DNA of 64,000 nucleotides, from the NCBI RefSeq assembly GCF_000418555.1, contig NZ_ATKM01000019.1, positions 434,001 through 498,000 of the forward strand, in the 5' to 3' direction. Below the pieces are notes generated by a model. It was not told the origin of the DNA, did no database searches, and saw only the letters and a list, made by a program, of their open reading frames with translations. A program made the position numbers and the translations under genes. Below are positions 35,020-43,131 of the stretch, one piece after another. The stretch is from Pseudomonas sp. P818. GTDB taxonomy: Bacteria; Pseudomonadota; Gammaproteobacteria; Pseudomonadales; Pseudomonadaceae. Positions within the stretch are counted from its first letter, which is position 1, and each line of letters opens with the position of its first letter.

Positions 35020-35682
35020 ATGACCTTCGAAGTCCCCGCCCACGGTACCACCGGCAAACCCGCCGGGCGCATTCGCCAGAAGAACGAAGAAGCCATCATC
35101 AAGGCTGCCGAGGAAGAGTTCGCCCGGCACGGCTTCAAGGGCACCAGCATGAACACCATCGCGCAGAACGTCGGCCTGCCCAAGGCCAACCTGCATTACT
35201 ACTTCAACAACAAGCTGGGCCTTTATCTGGCGGTGCTGAGCAATATCCTCGAGCTGTGGGACAGCACCTTCAACAACCTCAGCGTCGAGGACGACCCGGC
35301 CGAGGCACTGGAGCGCTACATCCGCGCCAAGATGGAGTTCTCCCGGCGCCAGCCGAAGGCCTCGCGCATCTTCGCCATGGAAGTGATCAGCGGCGGCGAC
35401 TGCCTGTCGCAATACTTCAACCAGAACTATCTGGACTGGTTCCGTGGCCGTGCCGCGGTGTTCGAAGGCTGGATCGCCGCCGGCAAGATGGACCCGGTCG
35501 ATCCGATCCACCTGATTTTCCTGCTGTGGAGCAGCACCCAGCACTATGCGGACTTCGCCTCGCAGATCTGCCGCGTGAAGCAGTGCTCGCGCCTGACCAA
35601 GCAGGACTTCGAGGAAGCTGCCGACCAACTGGTACAGATCGTTCTCAAGGGCTGCGGCCTGACGCCCGCTGCCAAAGCCTGA
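35020..35682 (+). CDS. RutR-like TetR-family regulator
   Basis: 220 residues. TetR helix-turn-helix at about 20-65 (FKGTSMNTIAQNVGLPKANL, then HYYFNNKLGLY). The C-terminal domain has the RutR (YcdC) pattern, including LIFLLWSSTQHYADFASQI (about 167-185), close to the E. coli RutR sequence as remembered. RutR senses uracil or thymine and represses pyrimidine breakdown. Uracil breakdown gives beta-alanine, so its place beside bauABC-type genes makes sense. Its stop overlaps the start of the YigZ-like gene by one base. Confidence 0.85.
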   Translation: MTFEVPAHGTTGKPAGRIRQKNEEAIIKAAEEEFARHGFKGTSMNTIAQNVGLPKANLHYYFNNKLGLYLAVLSNILELWDSTFNNLSVEDDPAEALERYIRAKMEFSRRQPKASRIFAMEVISGGDCLSQYFNQNYLDWFRGRAAVFEGWIAAGKMDPVDPIHLIFLLWSSTQHYADFASQICRVKQCSRLTKQDFEEAADQLVQIVLKGCGLTPAAKA

Positions 35683-36266
35683 TGGCCTTCACCCTGGCCG
35701 GGCCTTGCGAATACCGCGAGGAGATTCGCAAGAGCCGCTTCCTCGCCCTCGCCGCGCCGGTTGCCAGCGCGGCGGACGCACAGGCCTTCATCGACAGCCA
35801 CAGCGATCCGGCCGCCTCGCACAACTGCTGGGCGTGGAAGGTCGGCAACCAGTACCGCTTCAACGACGACGGCGAACCGGGCGGCACCGCTGGCAGGCCG
35901 ATACTCGCCGCCATCGAAGGACAGGACTGCGACCAGGTGGTGGTGCTGGTAATCCGCTGGTACGGCGGCATCCAGCTCGGCACCGGCGGCCTCGCCCGCG
36001 CCTACGGCGGCAGCGCGGCCAAGTGCCTGCAGGCCGGCGAGCGGCGCGAACTGGTGCTGCGCCAATCCTTCACATGCCACCTGCAGTTCGCCGAACTCCC
36101 CGTGTTCAAGGCGCGTCTGAACGAGTTCGACAGCCTGATCGAGAGCGAGGATTACGACGCCAGCGGCGCGCGCCTGCACCTGGCCGTGGCACCGGCCGAG
36201 CGTGAAATGCTGGAGCGTCTGTTGGGTGATATCAGCCGTGGCCGGGAGAGCCTGAAAGCGCCATGA
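35682..36266 (+). CDS. YigZ/IMPACT family protein
   Basis: 194 residues. The UPF0029 N-terminal domain carries KSRFLALAAPV, ASHNCWAWKVG, DDGEPGGTAGRPIL and VIRWYGGIQLGTGGL, the diagnostic blocks. The C-terminal DUF1949 ferredoxin-like domain occupies about 130-194. Related eukaryotic IMPACT proteins regulate GCN2; the bacterial role is unclear. Starts within the TetR stop (TGATG), so translation is coupled. The long upstream frame in the same phase is not part of it. Confidence 0.92.
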   Translation: MAFTLAGPCEYREEIRKSRFLALAAPVASAADAQAFIDSHSDPAASHNCWAWKVGNQYRFNDDGEPGGTAGRPILAAIEGQDCDQVVVLVIRWYGGIQLGTGGLARAYGGSAAKCLQAGERRELVLRQSFTCHLQFAELPVFKARLNEFDSLIESEDYDASGARLHLAVAPAEREMLERLLGDISRGRESLKAP

Positions 36267-36829
36267 AGCGAACGACCGCGGCACTGCTGCCGCTGCTGTG
36301 GCTGGCCCTGACGGCCCAGGCCGAAGTGCAGGAGCAGCTGCAGGAACAGTACTACGATCTGCAGGTGGCTCCTGGCGAGTCCCTCAGCCGCGCCATCGAC
36401 CAGGCCTCGCCGATTCGCCAGAACGGGCAGATCTATCACGCCTACACGCGTTGGCAGGTGCAGTGGAATTTCTGGTGGCGCGAACAACGCGACGGTCGCT
36501 GCCAGATCGACCTCACCCGCACCCAGCTGCATGCCACCATCACCCTGCCCCGCCTCGGAGGCGGCGATGCGCAACAGCGCCAGCGTTTCCAGCAATACCT
36601 CAGTGCGCTGCGTGAACATGAGCTGGGCCACTACCGCATCGGTCAGGCCGCAGCCGCCGAGATCGACGCGGCGCTGCTGGCGACGCCTGAATACCCCAGT
36701 TGCGCCGAGCTGCAACAGCAGGCCAACCGGCGCGCCAATGCCGTGCTGCAGCAGCATGTCGAACGCGAGCGAAGCTACGACCGCGAAACTGGCCACGGCC
36801 GCACACAGGGCGCCTGGCTGACGGAGTAA
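36263..36829 (+). CDS. DUF922 family putative zinc metalloprotease, exported
   Basis: 188 residues. A signal peptide (about 1-20, ending AQAE) is followed by YYDLQVAPGESLSRAIDQAS and a HELGHYRIG motif (about 113), an HExxH zinc site. The end has TGHGRTQGAWL, where a further His may serve as ligand. The DUF922 family is annotated as secreted Zn-dependent protease on this basis only. Overlaps the YigZ-like gene by four bases (ATGA). Confidence 0.82.
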   Translation: MKRTTAALLPLLWLALTAQAEVQEQLQEQYYDLQVAPGESLSRAIDQASPIRQNGQIYHAYTRWQVQWNFWWREQRDGRCQIDLTRTQLHATITLPRLGGGDAQQRQRFQQYLSALREHELGHYRIGQAAAAEIDAALLATPEYPSCAELQQQANRRANAVLQQHVERERSYDRETGHGRTQGAWLTE

Positions 36830-36876
36830 GTGCGCTATGCTGATGCGCCTTTTTCGTCCTCATGATGGAGCCTGAT

Positions 36877-37560
36877 ATGACTGCGCCCCGATCCATTCTG
36901 ATCATCGGAGCCTCACGCGGCCTCGGCCTTGGTTTGGCCAGTGAGTTCGCCGCCCAGGGCTGGGCCGTTACCGCCACGGTGCGTAGCGCCGCACAGGAAG
37001 CCCCTCTGCAAGGGCTCGGCGTACGCGTCGAACAGTTGGAAATGACCGACTCGGCCAGCCTGGAACAATTGGCCGGACGCCTGAGCGGCCAGCAGTTCGA
37101 CATCATCTTCGTCAACGCCGGGGTGGCCGGGCCTTCACACCACAGCACCGCACAAGCCAGCGCCGAGGAAATGGGTCAGTTGTTCCTGACCAATGCCGTC
37201 GCCCCGCTCCGCGTGGCCGAGCGCCTGCTGCCGAACCTGGCGGCCGAGCATGGGCTGATCGTGTTCATGAGCTCGATTCTCGGCAGCATCGAGGCCGGTG
37301 CCGGCCTCGGCATGCCGCTGTATGGCGCCAGCAAGGCCGCGCTCAACCACCTCGTGCAGTGCTTCGTACGCACGCAAGACAATCCGCGCCTCGGTGTACT
37401 GCTGATGCACCCGGGTTGGGTGCGCACCGACATGGGCGGTGCCGACGCCCCGCTGGATATCGACAGCAGTTGCAAGGGCATGGTCCAACAGGTCAGCGCC
37501 GCCGTCGGCCAAGCCGGGCTGCACTATCTGGACTATCAAGGCAATGCGCTGCCCTGGTAG
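36877..37560 (+). CDS. SDR family oxidoreductase
   Basis: 227 residues. Cofactor motif IGASRGLGLGLA (about 10), NAG in VNAGVAGP, catalytic Ser in VFMSSILG and YGASKAALNH (Tyr/Lys, about 149). Resembles short C-factor-like carbonyl reductases. GGAG precedes the ATG at 36877. Substrate unknown. 47 bases after the DUF922 gene, possibly the last gene of the rutR-like/yigZ/DUF922 string. Confidence 0.85.
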   Translation: MTAPRSILIIGASRGLGLGLASEFAAQGWAVTATVRSAAQEAPLQGLGVRVEQLEMTDSASLEQLAGRLSGQQFDIIFVNAGVAGPSHHSTAQASAEEMGQLFLTNAVAPLRVAERLLPNLAAEHGLIVFMSSILGSIEAGAGLGMPLYGASKAALNHLVQCFVRTQDNPRLGVLLMHPGWVRTDMGGADAPLDIDSSCKGMVQQVSAAVGQAGLHYLDYQGNALPW

Positions 37561-37761
37561 GCATAAAGACTGGAGATCGCCCCCTGCTGGCCAAGCACAA
37601 TTGCTCCCACGTTCCGGCGCGGGGGCGATTCGCCTAAGAGTGCGAGCGAGCCATTTCGCGCCATGACGTACGCCACATATGTCCTGACACCCATATAATC
37701 CACCGAGCTATGGACACTCGCCGGATGCGAGCTTATGAAAACGCTACATGGACCTAGGCAA

Positions 37762-38322
37762 ATGGATAACCTTTATCAGCCCCCTAAAGCCGAACTGCTG
37801 GACGAACATTCCTCTCCCCGTAACGCATTCTTCGTCACCTCATCTAACAAGCTCTACCTGCTGTACTTCGTAACCTTCAGCCTGTATTCCATCTATTGGT
37901 TCTACAAGCAGTGGGACAGCCAGCGCGCCGCGATGCTGCCGAAGAAGATATGGCCGGCGGCGCGCTCGGTCTTTCAGATATTTTTCACCCATTCGTTATG
38001 CAGACTGATCAGCGAACACAAGCAGCGCCTGGGTCAGATGGCCTGGGACTACTCAAGCACCGCCTGGCTCTATGTCGGCCTGACCATTGCCAGTAATAGC
38101 CTGGCACGCATGGAAGCCCAAAACCAAGTTCTTGACCTGCTGCTGTTGATCGGTTGCGTGATGATTCCAGCCTTTCCTCTCGCGCAAATTCAACAGCAAG
38201 CCAACCAGGCGAGCGGCGATGAATCAGGGCAAAGCAACGCGCGAATCAGCGGCCTGAACCTGCTGTTCATCATCCCTGGCGCACTGCTATGGCTACTCGT
38301 TCTGGTCGGTGTATTTCTCTGA
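37762..38322 (+). CDS. Membrane protein of unknown function
   Basis: 186 residues if started at the ATG at 37762 (MDNLYQPPKAELLDEH); an in-frame ATG at 37735 is also possible. An N-terminal YQPPKAEL-type segment precedes about four hydrophobic helices (LYLLYFVTFSLYSIYWFY, LYVGLTIASN, LDLLLLIGCVMIPAFPLAQI, LLFIIPGALLWLLVLVGVFL). It resembles the Pseudomonas membrane proteins that begin NPYQPP, without known role. TATAAT at 37694 may belong to its promoter. It is AT-richer than its neighbours. Confidence 0.7.
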   Translation: MDNLYQPPKAELLDEHSSPRNAFFVTSSNKLYLLYFVTFSLYSIYWFYKQWDSQRAAMLPKKIWPAARSVFQIFFTHSLCRLISEHKQRLGQMAWDYSSTAWLYVGLTIASNSLARMEAQNQVLDLLLLIGCVMIPAFPLAQIQQQANQASGDESGQSNARISGLNLLFIIPGALLWLLVLVGVFL

Positions 38323-38445
38323 AATTTGAAGCTGTTGGATGGGTTGAGCACAGCGAGAACCATCATCAACAGCCGCTCCGGTATCGCTGCGCTCAACCCA
38401 GGCTACTTGCTTTGCTGCTGGCCGCAGACAGTGGCGTCGAGTAAT

Positions 38446-38532
38446 CCCCGGATTGCATCCGGGGCTACGGGTCGCGGCTGAGGCCCCTCCTACAGATGGA
38501 TGCAACCCTTGTGGGAGGGGCTTCAGCCGCGA
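38446..38532. repeat. Composite of two REP families
   Basis: CCCCGGATTGCATCCGGGGCTAC (38446-38468) is a single copy of the GTAGCCCGGATGC family. It is followed directly by TCGCGGCTGAGGCCCCTCCTAC (38472-38493) and the inverted GTGGGAGGGGCTTCAGCCGCGA (38511-38532). Two families stand side by side. Confidence 0.85.
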
Positions 38533-38697
38533 ACGTGCGAATACGGTGCGCCGACTGTTGCCAAATGGAGAAGCGCGCACCAATGTCGGGCAGGGAAATG
38601 TGCTCGATCAAGGGCGAGAGTCCAGATAGTGTTTTTTCTGACCTCCTGGCCAAGTTTTTGCTTTAGCCCCGCTCAGTTCTCTTCATGAGCGTTTTCC

Positions 38698-40245
38698 ATG
38701 TCCGCCTCACTCGATTCCCCACGCCTGCAGCTGACCGCCATCAGCAAGCAGTACCCCGGCTGCCTGGCCAACGACCGTATCGACCTGACCATCGCCCCCG
38801 GCGAGATTCGCGCACTGCTCGGCGAGAATGGCGCGGGCAAGAGCACGTTGATGAAGATCATCTACGGCGTCACTCAGCCCAGCAGCGGCGAGATTCGCTG
38901 GCAGGGCGAGCGGCTGGTGATGCGCGATCCGGCCATGGCGCGCGGACTGGGCATCGGTATGGTGTTTCAGCACTTCTCCCTGTTCGAGACGCTCACCGTG
39001 GCCGAGAACATCGCCCTGGCCATGGGCGCGGACGCCGGTACGCCGAAGCAGTTGGAGCCGAAGATTCGCGAGGTGTCGCAGCGCTATGGTATGGCGCTGG
39101 AGCCGACCCGACTGGTACACAGCCTGTCCATCGGCGAGCGCCAGCGGGTGGAGATCGTCCGTTGCCTGATGCAGGACATCAAACTGCTGATACTCGACGA
39201 ACCCACCTCGGTGCTCACCCCGCAGGAGGCCGACGAGCTGTTCGTCACCCTGCGCCGCCTGGCCGAAGAAGGCTGCAGCATCCTCTTCATCAGCCACAAG
39301 CTCGGCGAAGTGCGCGCGCTGTGCCAGAGCGCCACGGTACTGCGCGGTGGACGGGTGTCCGGTCATTGCGTGCCGGCCGAATGCTCCGATCTGGAACTGG
39401 CACGCTTGATGGTTGGCGATGCCGAGGGCCTGGAAAGCAGTTACCCGAAAGTCAGCGGCGGCCTACCACGGCTGCGTGTGGATGACCTCAGTTGGCACAA
39501 CCCCGACCCATTCGGCTGCTCGCTCGAACGCATTCGCCTGGAGGTACGCAGCGGCGAGATCGTCGGCATCGCCGGGGTCGCCGGCAATGGCCAGGACGAA
39601 TTGCTCGCCCTGCTCAGCGGCGAAACGCGCCTGACACGTGGCGAACGCGAGCGGGTCAGCATCGATACCGCACCAGTGGCCAATCTGCACCCGGATGCGC
39701 GCCGTAGGCTGGGCCTGGCCTTCGTGCCCGCCGAACGCCTCGGCCATGGCGCGGTGCCGGAGATGAGCCTGGTGGACAACGCCCTACTCACCGCCTTCGG
39801 CCAGGGCCTGGTCAAGGGTGGGCTGGTACAGCGCGGCAAGGTACGCGCGCTGGCGGACGAGATCATCCGCCGTTTCGCGGTGAAAACGCCGGATGCCGAC
39901 ACCGCCGCACGCAGCCTGTCTGGCGGCAATCTGCAGAAATTCATCCTTGGCCGCGAGATTCTGCAAAACCCCAAGCTGCTGGTAGCCGCACATCCCACAT
40001 GGGGCGTGGATGTCGGCGCGGCAGCAGCGATCCACCGCGCACTGATCGCCCTGCGTGATGCCGGCGCGGCGATTCTAGTGATATCCGAAGACCTCGACGA
40101 GCTGTTCCAGATCAGCGACCGCATCGGCGCGCTGTGCAGCGGGCGCCTGTCGCCGCTGGCCGAGACGGCGCAAGTGTCCACCGTGGAAGTCGGCCGCTGG
40201 ATGGCCGGTGAATTCGATCAACCCGCCGCTGCTGCGGCCTGCTGA
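38698..40245 (+). CDS. BMP-type nucleoside ABC importer, ATP-binding protein
   Basis: 515 residues with two ABC domains. The first has Walker A GENGAGKST (about 41), signature LSIGERQRVEI and Walker B LLILDEPTS. The second has a degenerate Walker A (GVAGNGQDELLAL, about 297) and signature LSGGNLQKFILG, the normal asymmetry of the RbsA/NupO type. It powers uptake with the two permeases behind it and the binding protein at 44882. The ribosome site is weak. The permease gene starts 12 bases later. Confidence 0.92.
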   Translation: MSASLDSPRLQLTAISKQYPGCLANDRIDLTIAPGEIRALLGENGAGKSTLMKIIYGVTQPSSGEIRWQGERLVMRDPAMARGLGIGMVFQHFSLFETLTVAENIALAMGADAGTPKQLEPKIREVSQRYGMALEPTRLVHSLSIGERQRVEIVRCLMQDIKLLILDEPTSVLTPQEADELFVTLRRLAEEGCSILFISHKLGEVRALCQSATVLRGGRVSGHCVPAECSDLELARLMVGDAEGLESSYPKVSGGLPRLRVDDLSWHNPDPFGCSLERIRLEVRSGEIVGIAGVAGNGQDELLALLSGETRLTRGERERVSIDTAPVANLHPDARRRLGLAFVPAERLGHGAVPEMSLVDNALLTAFGQGLVKGGLVQRGKVRALADEIIRRFAVKTPDADTAARSLSGGNLQKFILGREILQNPKLLVAAHPTWGVDVGAAAAIHRALIALRDAGAAILVISEDLDELFQISDRIGALCSGRLSPLAETAQVSTVEVGRWMAGEFDQPAAAAAC

Positions 40246-40256
40246 CGGAGCCCGTC

Positions 40257-41360
40257 ATGCTGTTATCCCTGGAACCGCGCGGCCAGGAGTCGCGCCCCAT
40301 GCTCTGGCTGTCGCCGCTGTTGGCCGCCGTGCTGACGTTGCTCAGCGGCATGCTGCTGTTCACCCTGCTCGGCCATGACCCGCTGGAAACCCTGCACACC
40401 CTGCTCATCGCCCCGGTCAGTGACTGGTACGGTGTGTCCGAACTGCTGGTCAAGGCGCTGCCGATCCTGCTCTGCGCCCTGGGCCTGGCGGTGGCCTACC
40501 AGGCGCGCATCTGGAACATCGGCGCCGAAGGCCAACTGCTGATCGGCGCGCTGGCCGGCAGCGCCATGGCCCTACAACTGATCGACTGGGACAGCCGCTG
40601 GGCACTGGCCTGGGTGGTGCTGGCCGGCACCGCTGCCGGTGCGGCCTGGGCCGGGCTTACCGCCTGGCTGCGCACGCAGTTCAACGCCAACGAAATTCTC
40701 ACCAGCATCATGCTCAACTACATCGCGCTGAACCTGCTGCTGTTCTTCGTGCATGGCCCGCTGAAGGATCCGGCCGGTTTCAACTTCCCCGAGTCGGCCA
40801 TGTTCGGCGACGCCAGCCGCCTGCCGCTGGTCAGCGATGACGGGCGCCTGCACGGCGGCCTGTACCTGGCACTGCTGGCCCTGGTGGCAGTGTGGGTGCT
40901 GCTGCACAAGAGCTTTCTCGGCTTCCAGATCAAGGTGCTGGGTCTGGACAAGCGCGCCGCCGGGTTCGTCGGTTTTCGCGAGAAGCGTTTGGTTTGGTTC
41001 GCCCTGCTGGTCAGCGGCGCGCTGGCAGGCCTGGCCGGCGTCGGCGAAGTGGCCGGGCCGATCGGCCAACTGGTGCCGCAAGTCTCGCCCGGCTACGGCT
41101 ATGCGGCGATCACCGTGGCCTTTCTCGGCCGTCTCAATCCGCTCGGCATCGTCGCCGCCAGCCTGCTGATGGCGCTGCTCTACCTGGGCGGCGAGAACGC
41201 GCAGATGAACCTCAACCTACCGCAGGCAATCACCCAGCTGTTCCAGGGGATGATGCTGTTCTACCTGCTGGCCTGTGACGTGCTGATCCTCTATCGGCCA
41301 CGCTTCGCGTGGGGCTTCAAGCTGCAGGCCACAGGCCGCAAGCAGGAGTCTGCCGCATGA
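40257..41360 (+). CDS. BMP-type ABC importer, permease 1
   Basis: 367 residues, about ten membrane helices of the BPD_transp_2 family. IWNIGAEGQLLIGALAGS (about 84) and TSIMLNYIALNLL (about 150) are conserved in nucleoside permeases of this class, and AGLAGVGEVAGPIGQL (about 257) precedes the last helices. GGAG lies upstream. It pairs with the permease at 41413 as a heterodimer in the inner membrane. Confidence 0.92.
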   Translation: MLLSLEPRGQESRPMLWLSPLLAAVLTLLSGMLLFTLLGHDPLETLHTLLIAPVSDWYGVSELLVKALPILLCALGLAVAYQARIWNIGAEGQLLIGALAGSAMALQLIDWDSRWALAWVVLAGTAAGAAWAGLTAWLRTQFNANEILTSIMLNYIALNLLLFFVHGPLKDPAGFNFPESAMFGDASRLPLVSDDGRLHGGLYLALLALVAVWVLLHKSFLGFQIKVLGLDKRAAGFVGFREKRLVWFALLVSGALAGLAGVGEVAGPIGQLVPQVSPGYGYAAITVAFLGRLNPLGIVAASLLMALLYLGGENAQMNLNLPQAITQLFQGMMLFYLLACDVLILYRPRFAWGFKLQATGRKQESAA

Positions 41361-41412
41361 CTTGTTTCCATTTTTTCTTTACTTGCCGCTTGCAGCCTGA
41401 GGCTTGACGCTC

Positions 41413-42339
41413 ATGGATCTCGATCTGTTGACCAATATTTTCTACGCCATGGTCCGCACCGGCACACCGCTGCTGCTGGTGGCCCTGGGCGAGCTGGTGT
41501 GCGAGAAGAGCGGCGTGCTCAACCTCGGCCAGGAAGGCATGATGCTGTTCGGCGCGGTGATCGGTTTCATCGTCGCCTTCAGCACCGGCAGCCTGTGGCT
41601 CGGCGTGCTGCTGGCGATTGCCGCCGGCATGCTGCTGTCGCTGCTGTTCGCTGCCGTGGCGTTGGGCTTCAACGCCAACCAGGTGGCCACCGGGCTGGCC
41701 CTGACCATCTTCGGCGTGGGCCTGTCCACCTTCGTCGGCGCCGCCTGGGTCGGCAAGCCGCTGACCGGCTTCGAGCCCATCGTCATTCCGCTGCTGGCGG
41801 ACATCCCGCTGATCGGGCGCATGCTGTTCGCCCAGGACGTGCTGATCTACCTGTCCTTCGCCCTGTTCGCGCTGGTGGCCTGGGCGCTGCTGAAAAGCCG
41901 TATCGGCCTGATCATCCAGGCCGTCGGCGAGAACCCGGACGCCGCCAGCGCCATGGGCCTGCCGGTGCTGCGTGTGCGCACCCTGGCGGTGCTCTTCGGC
42001 GGCGCCATGGCGGGCCTGGCCGGTGGCTACCTGTCGCTGGCCTACACGCCGATGTGGGCGGAGAACATGACCGCCGGGCGCGGCTGGATCGCCCTGGCGC
42101 TGGTGGTGTTCGCCAGTTGGCGGGTGCTGCGCGTGCTGCTCGGCGCCTACCTGTTCGGCCTGGCCAGCATCCTCCATCTGGTGGCGCAGGGCATCGGCCT
42201 GTCGGTCCCCTCGAACCTGCTGGCCATGCTGCCGTATGTGGCCACCATCGTCGTGCTGGTGCTGCTCTCGCGCGATGCGATCAAGACCCGGCTGTATGCG
42301 CCGGTGTCGCTGGGCCAGCCTTGGCAGCCGGGGCATTGA
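41413..42339 (+). CDS. BMP-type ABC importer, permease 2
   Basis: 308 residues, about eight to ten helices. GVLNLGQEGMMLFGAVIGF (about 34) and NANQVATGLALTIFGVGLS (about 84) mark the second permease of the class. The ATG at 41413 is preferred; an in-frame TTG nine bases earlier has a nearer TGAGG. 52 bases follow permease 1. An REP pair and the RAYT gene begin right behind the stop, cutting this operon off from the deaminase gene. Confidence 0.92.
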   Translation: MDLDLLTNIFYAMVRTGTPLLLVALGELVCEKSGVLNLGQEGMMLFGAVIGFIVAFSTGSLWLGVLLAIAAGMLLSLLFAAVALGFNANQVATGLALTIFGVGLSTFVGAAWVGKPLTGFEPIVIPLLADIPLIGRMLFAQDVLIYLSFALFALVAWALLKSRIGLIIQAVGENPDAASAMGLPVLRVRTLAVLFGGAMAGLAGGYLSLAYTPMWAENMTAGRGWIALALVVFASWRVLRVLLGAYLFGLASILHLVAQGIGLSVPSNLLAMLPYVATIVVLVLLSRDAIKTRLYAPVSLGQPWQPGH

Positions 42340-42350
42340 TGCGCCCATGA

Positions 42351-42430
42351 ATCGCGGCTGAAGCGGGATGCCGCCCAACCGCTCCTACAACAGGCGACGC
42401 ATATCCCGTAGGAGCGGCTTCAGCCGCGAT
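42351..42430. repeat. REP pair left of RAYT, one copy interrupted
   Basis: ATCGCGGCTGAAGC then a 15-base insert (GGGATGCCGCCCAAC, 42365-42379) then CGCTCCTAC makes the left copy. The right copy is intact: CGTAGGAGCGGCTTCAGCCGCGA (42408-42430), inverted. It ends six bases before the RAYT stop. Confidence 0.85.
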
Positions 42431-42435
42431 CCGTT

Positions 42436-42900
42436 CTAGAGCCAGACTGCATCCCACAACGGGTAATCCGCCACCCGCTTCACCAGGCCTGCACGCACAG
42501 GATTGGCAATCACGTAACGCGCGACAGCTCGTAAATCCTCCTCCTGGCGCAAAGCCCAATCATGGAAGCCGTGCTGCCATAACGGGCCCGTTCGCGACAA
42601 ACGCTGGTTGATCCGCCGTGAGCTACGGCCTTTTATCCGGCGCATAAGTTCATTCAGTGTCGTGCTCTCCAATTGCACCAGCCAATGCAGATGATCAGGC
42701 ATCACCACCCACGCCAGTGAGTGCGCCAGTCTATTCTCATGAGCGTCGCGCAGTTCGGCGACCAATAGCCGTCCGAGCGTGAAATCCTTGAACAGGGTTT
42801 CGCGGCCTTGCAGTACGGCCGTCAGCAGGTAGACGCGACCCGTTTCGGAATAACGTCCACGGCGTAACCTGCTCGCATGCGGTTTGTCTGGTCGAAGCAT
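42436..42900 (-). mobile_element. RAYT: REP-associated tyrosine transposase (Y1/IS200-like)
   Basis: 154 residues. The N-terminal RLRRGRYSETGRVYLLTAVL, the HUH-type motif MPDHLHWLV (about residue 67) and the catalytic Tyr region ARYVIANPVRAGL (about 128-140) are those of TnpA_REP proteins. Such enzymes nick single-stranded REP DNA near GTAG and are thought to spread or domesticate REPs. AGGAGG precedes the ATG. Inverted REP pairs of one family lie on both sides, making a complete unit. Confidence 0.9.
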
Positions 42901-42941
42901 TCCTTTGCCTCCTGATCGTGATGGGTTCTGTATAGCAGTTG

Positions 42942-43004
42942 ATCGCGGCTGAAGCCGCTCCTACAACGTGCGCGTTGTACTTGTAGGAGCGGCTTCAGCC
43001 GCGA
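42942..43004. repeat. REP pair right of RAYT
   Basis: ATCGCGGCTGAAGCCGCTCCTAC (42942-42964) and its exact inverse GTAGGAGCGGCTTCAGCCGCGA (42983-43004), separated by a short spacer that is itself partly self-complementary (ACAACGTGCGCGTTGT). Confidence 0.9.
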
Positions 43005-43131
43005 CAGGTTTGTTGCCCCTGACTCCAGAGTCAGCTATCTTCCGCGCACGTCATTCCCGACGCACCTGGATCAGCAGACAGGGTCAACACTGAGCTGGCT
43101 TACCTGACATCAACCTCAGAGGAGCCTGCTC

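Noticed and set aside
34899..35681. N-terminal extension of the YigZ-like protein
   Set aside because: The frame is only open because it shadows the RutR-like gene; the YigZ domain starts exactly at the overlapping ATG at 35682.
42942..43004. CRISPR-like array from repeated palindromes
   Set aside because: REP copies are paired inverted palindromes, not regularly spaced direct repeats, and no cas genes are present.
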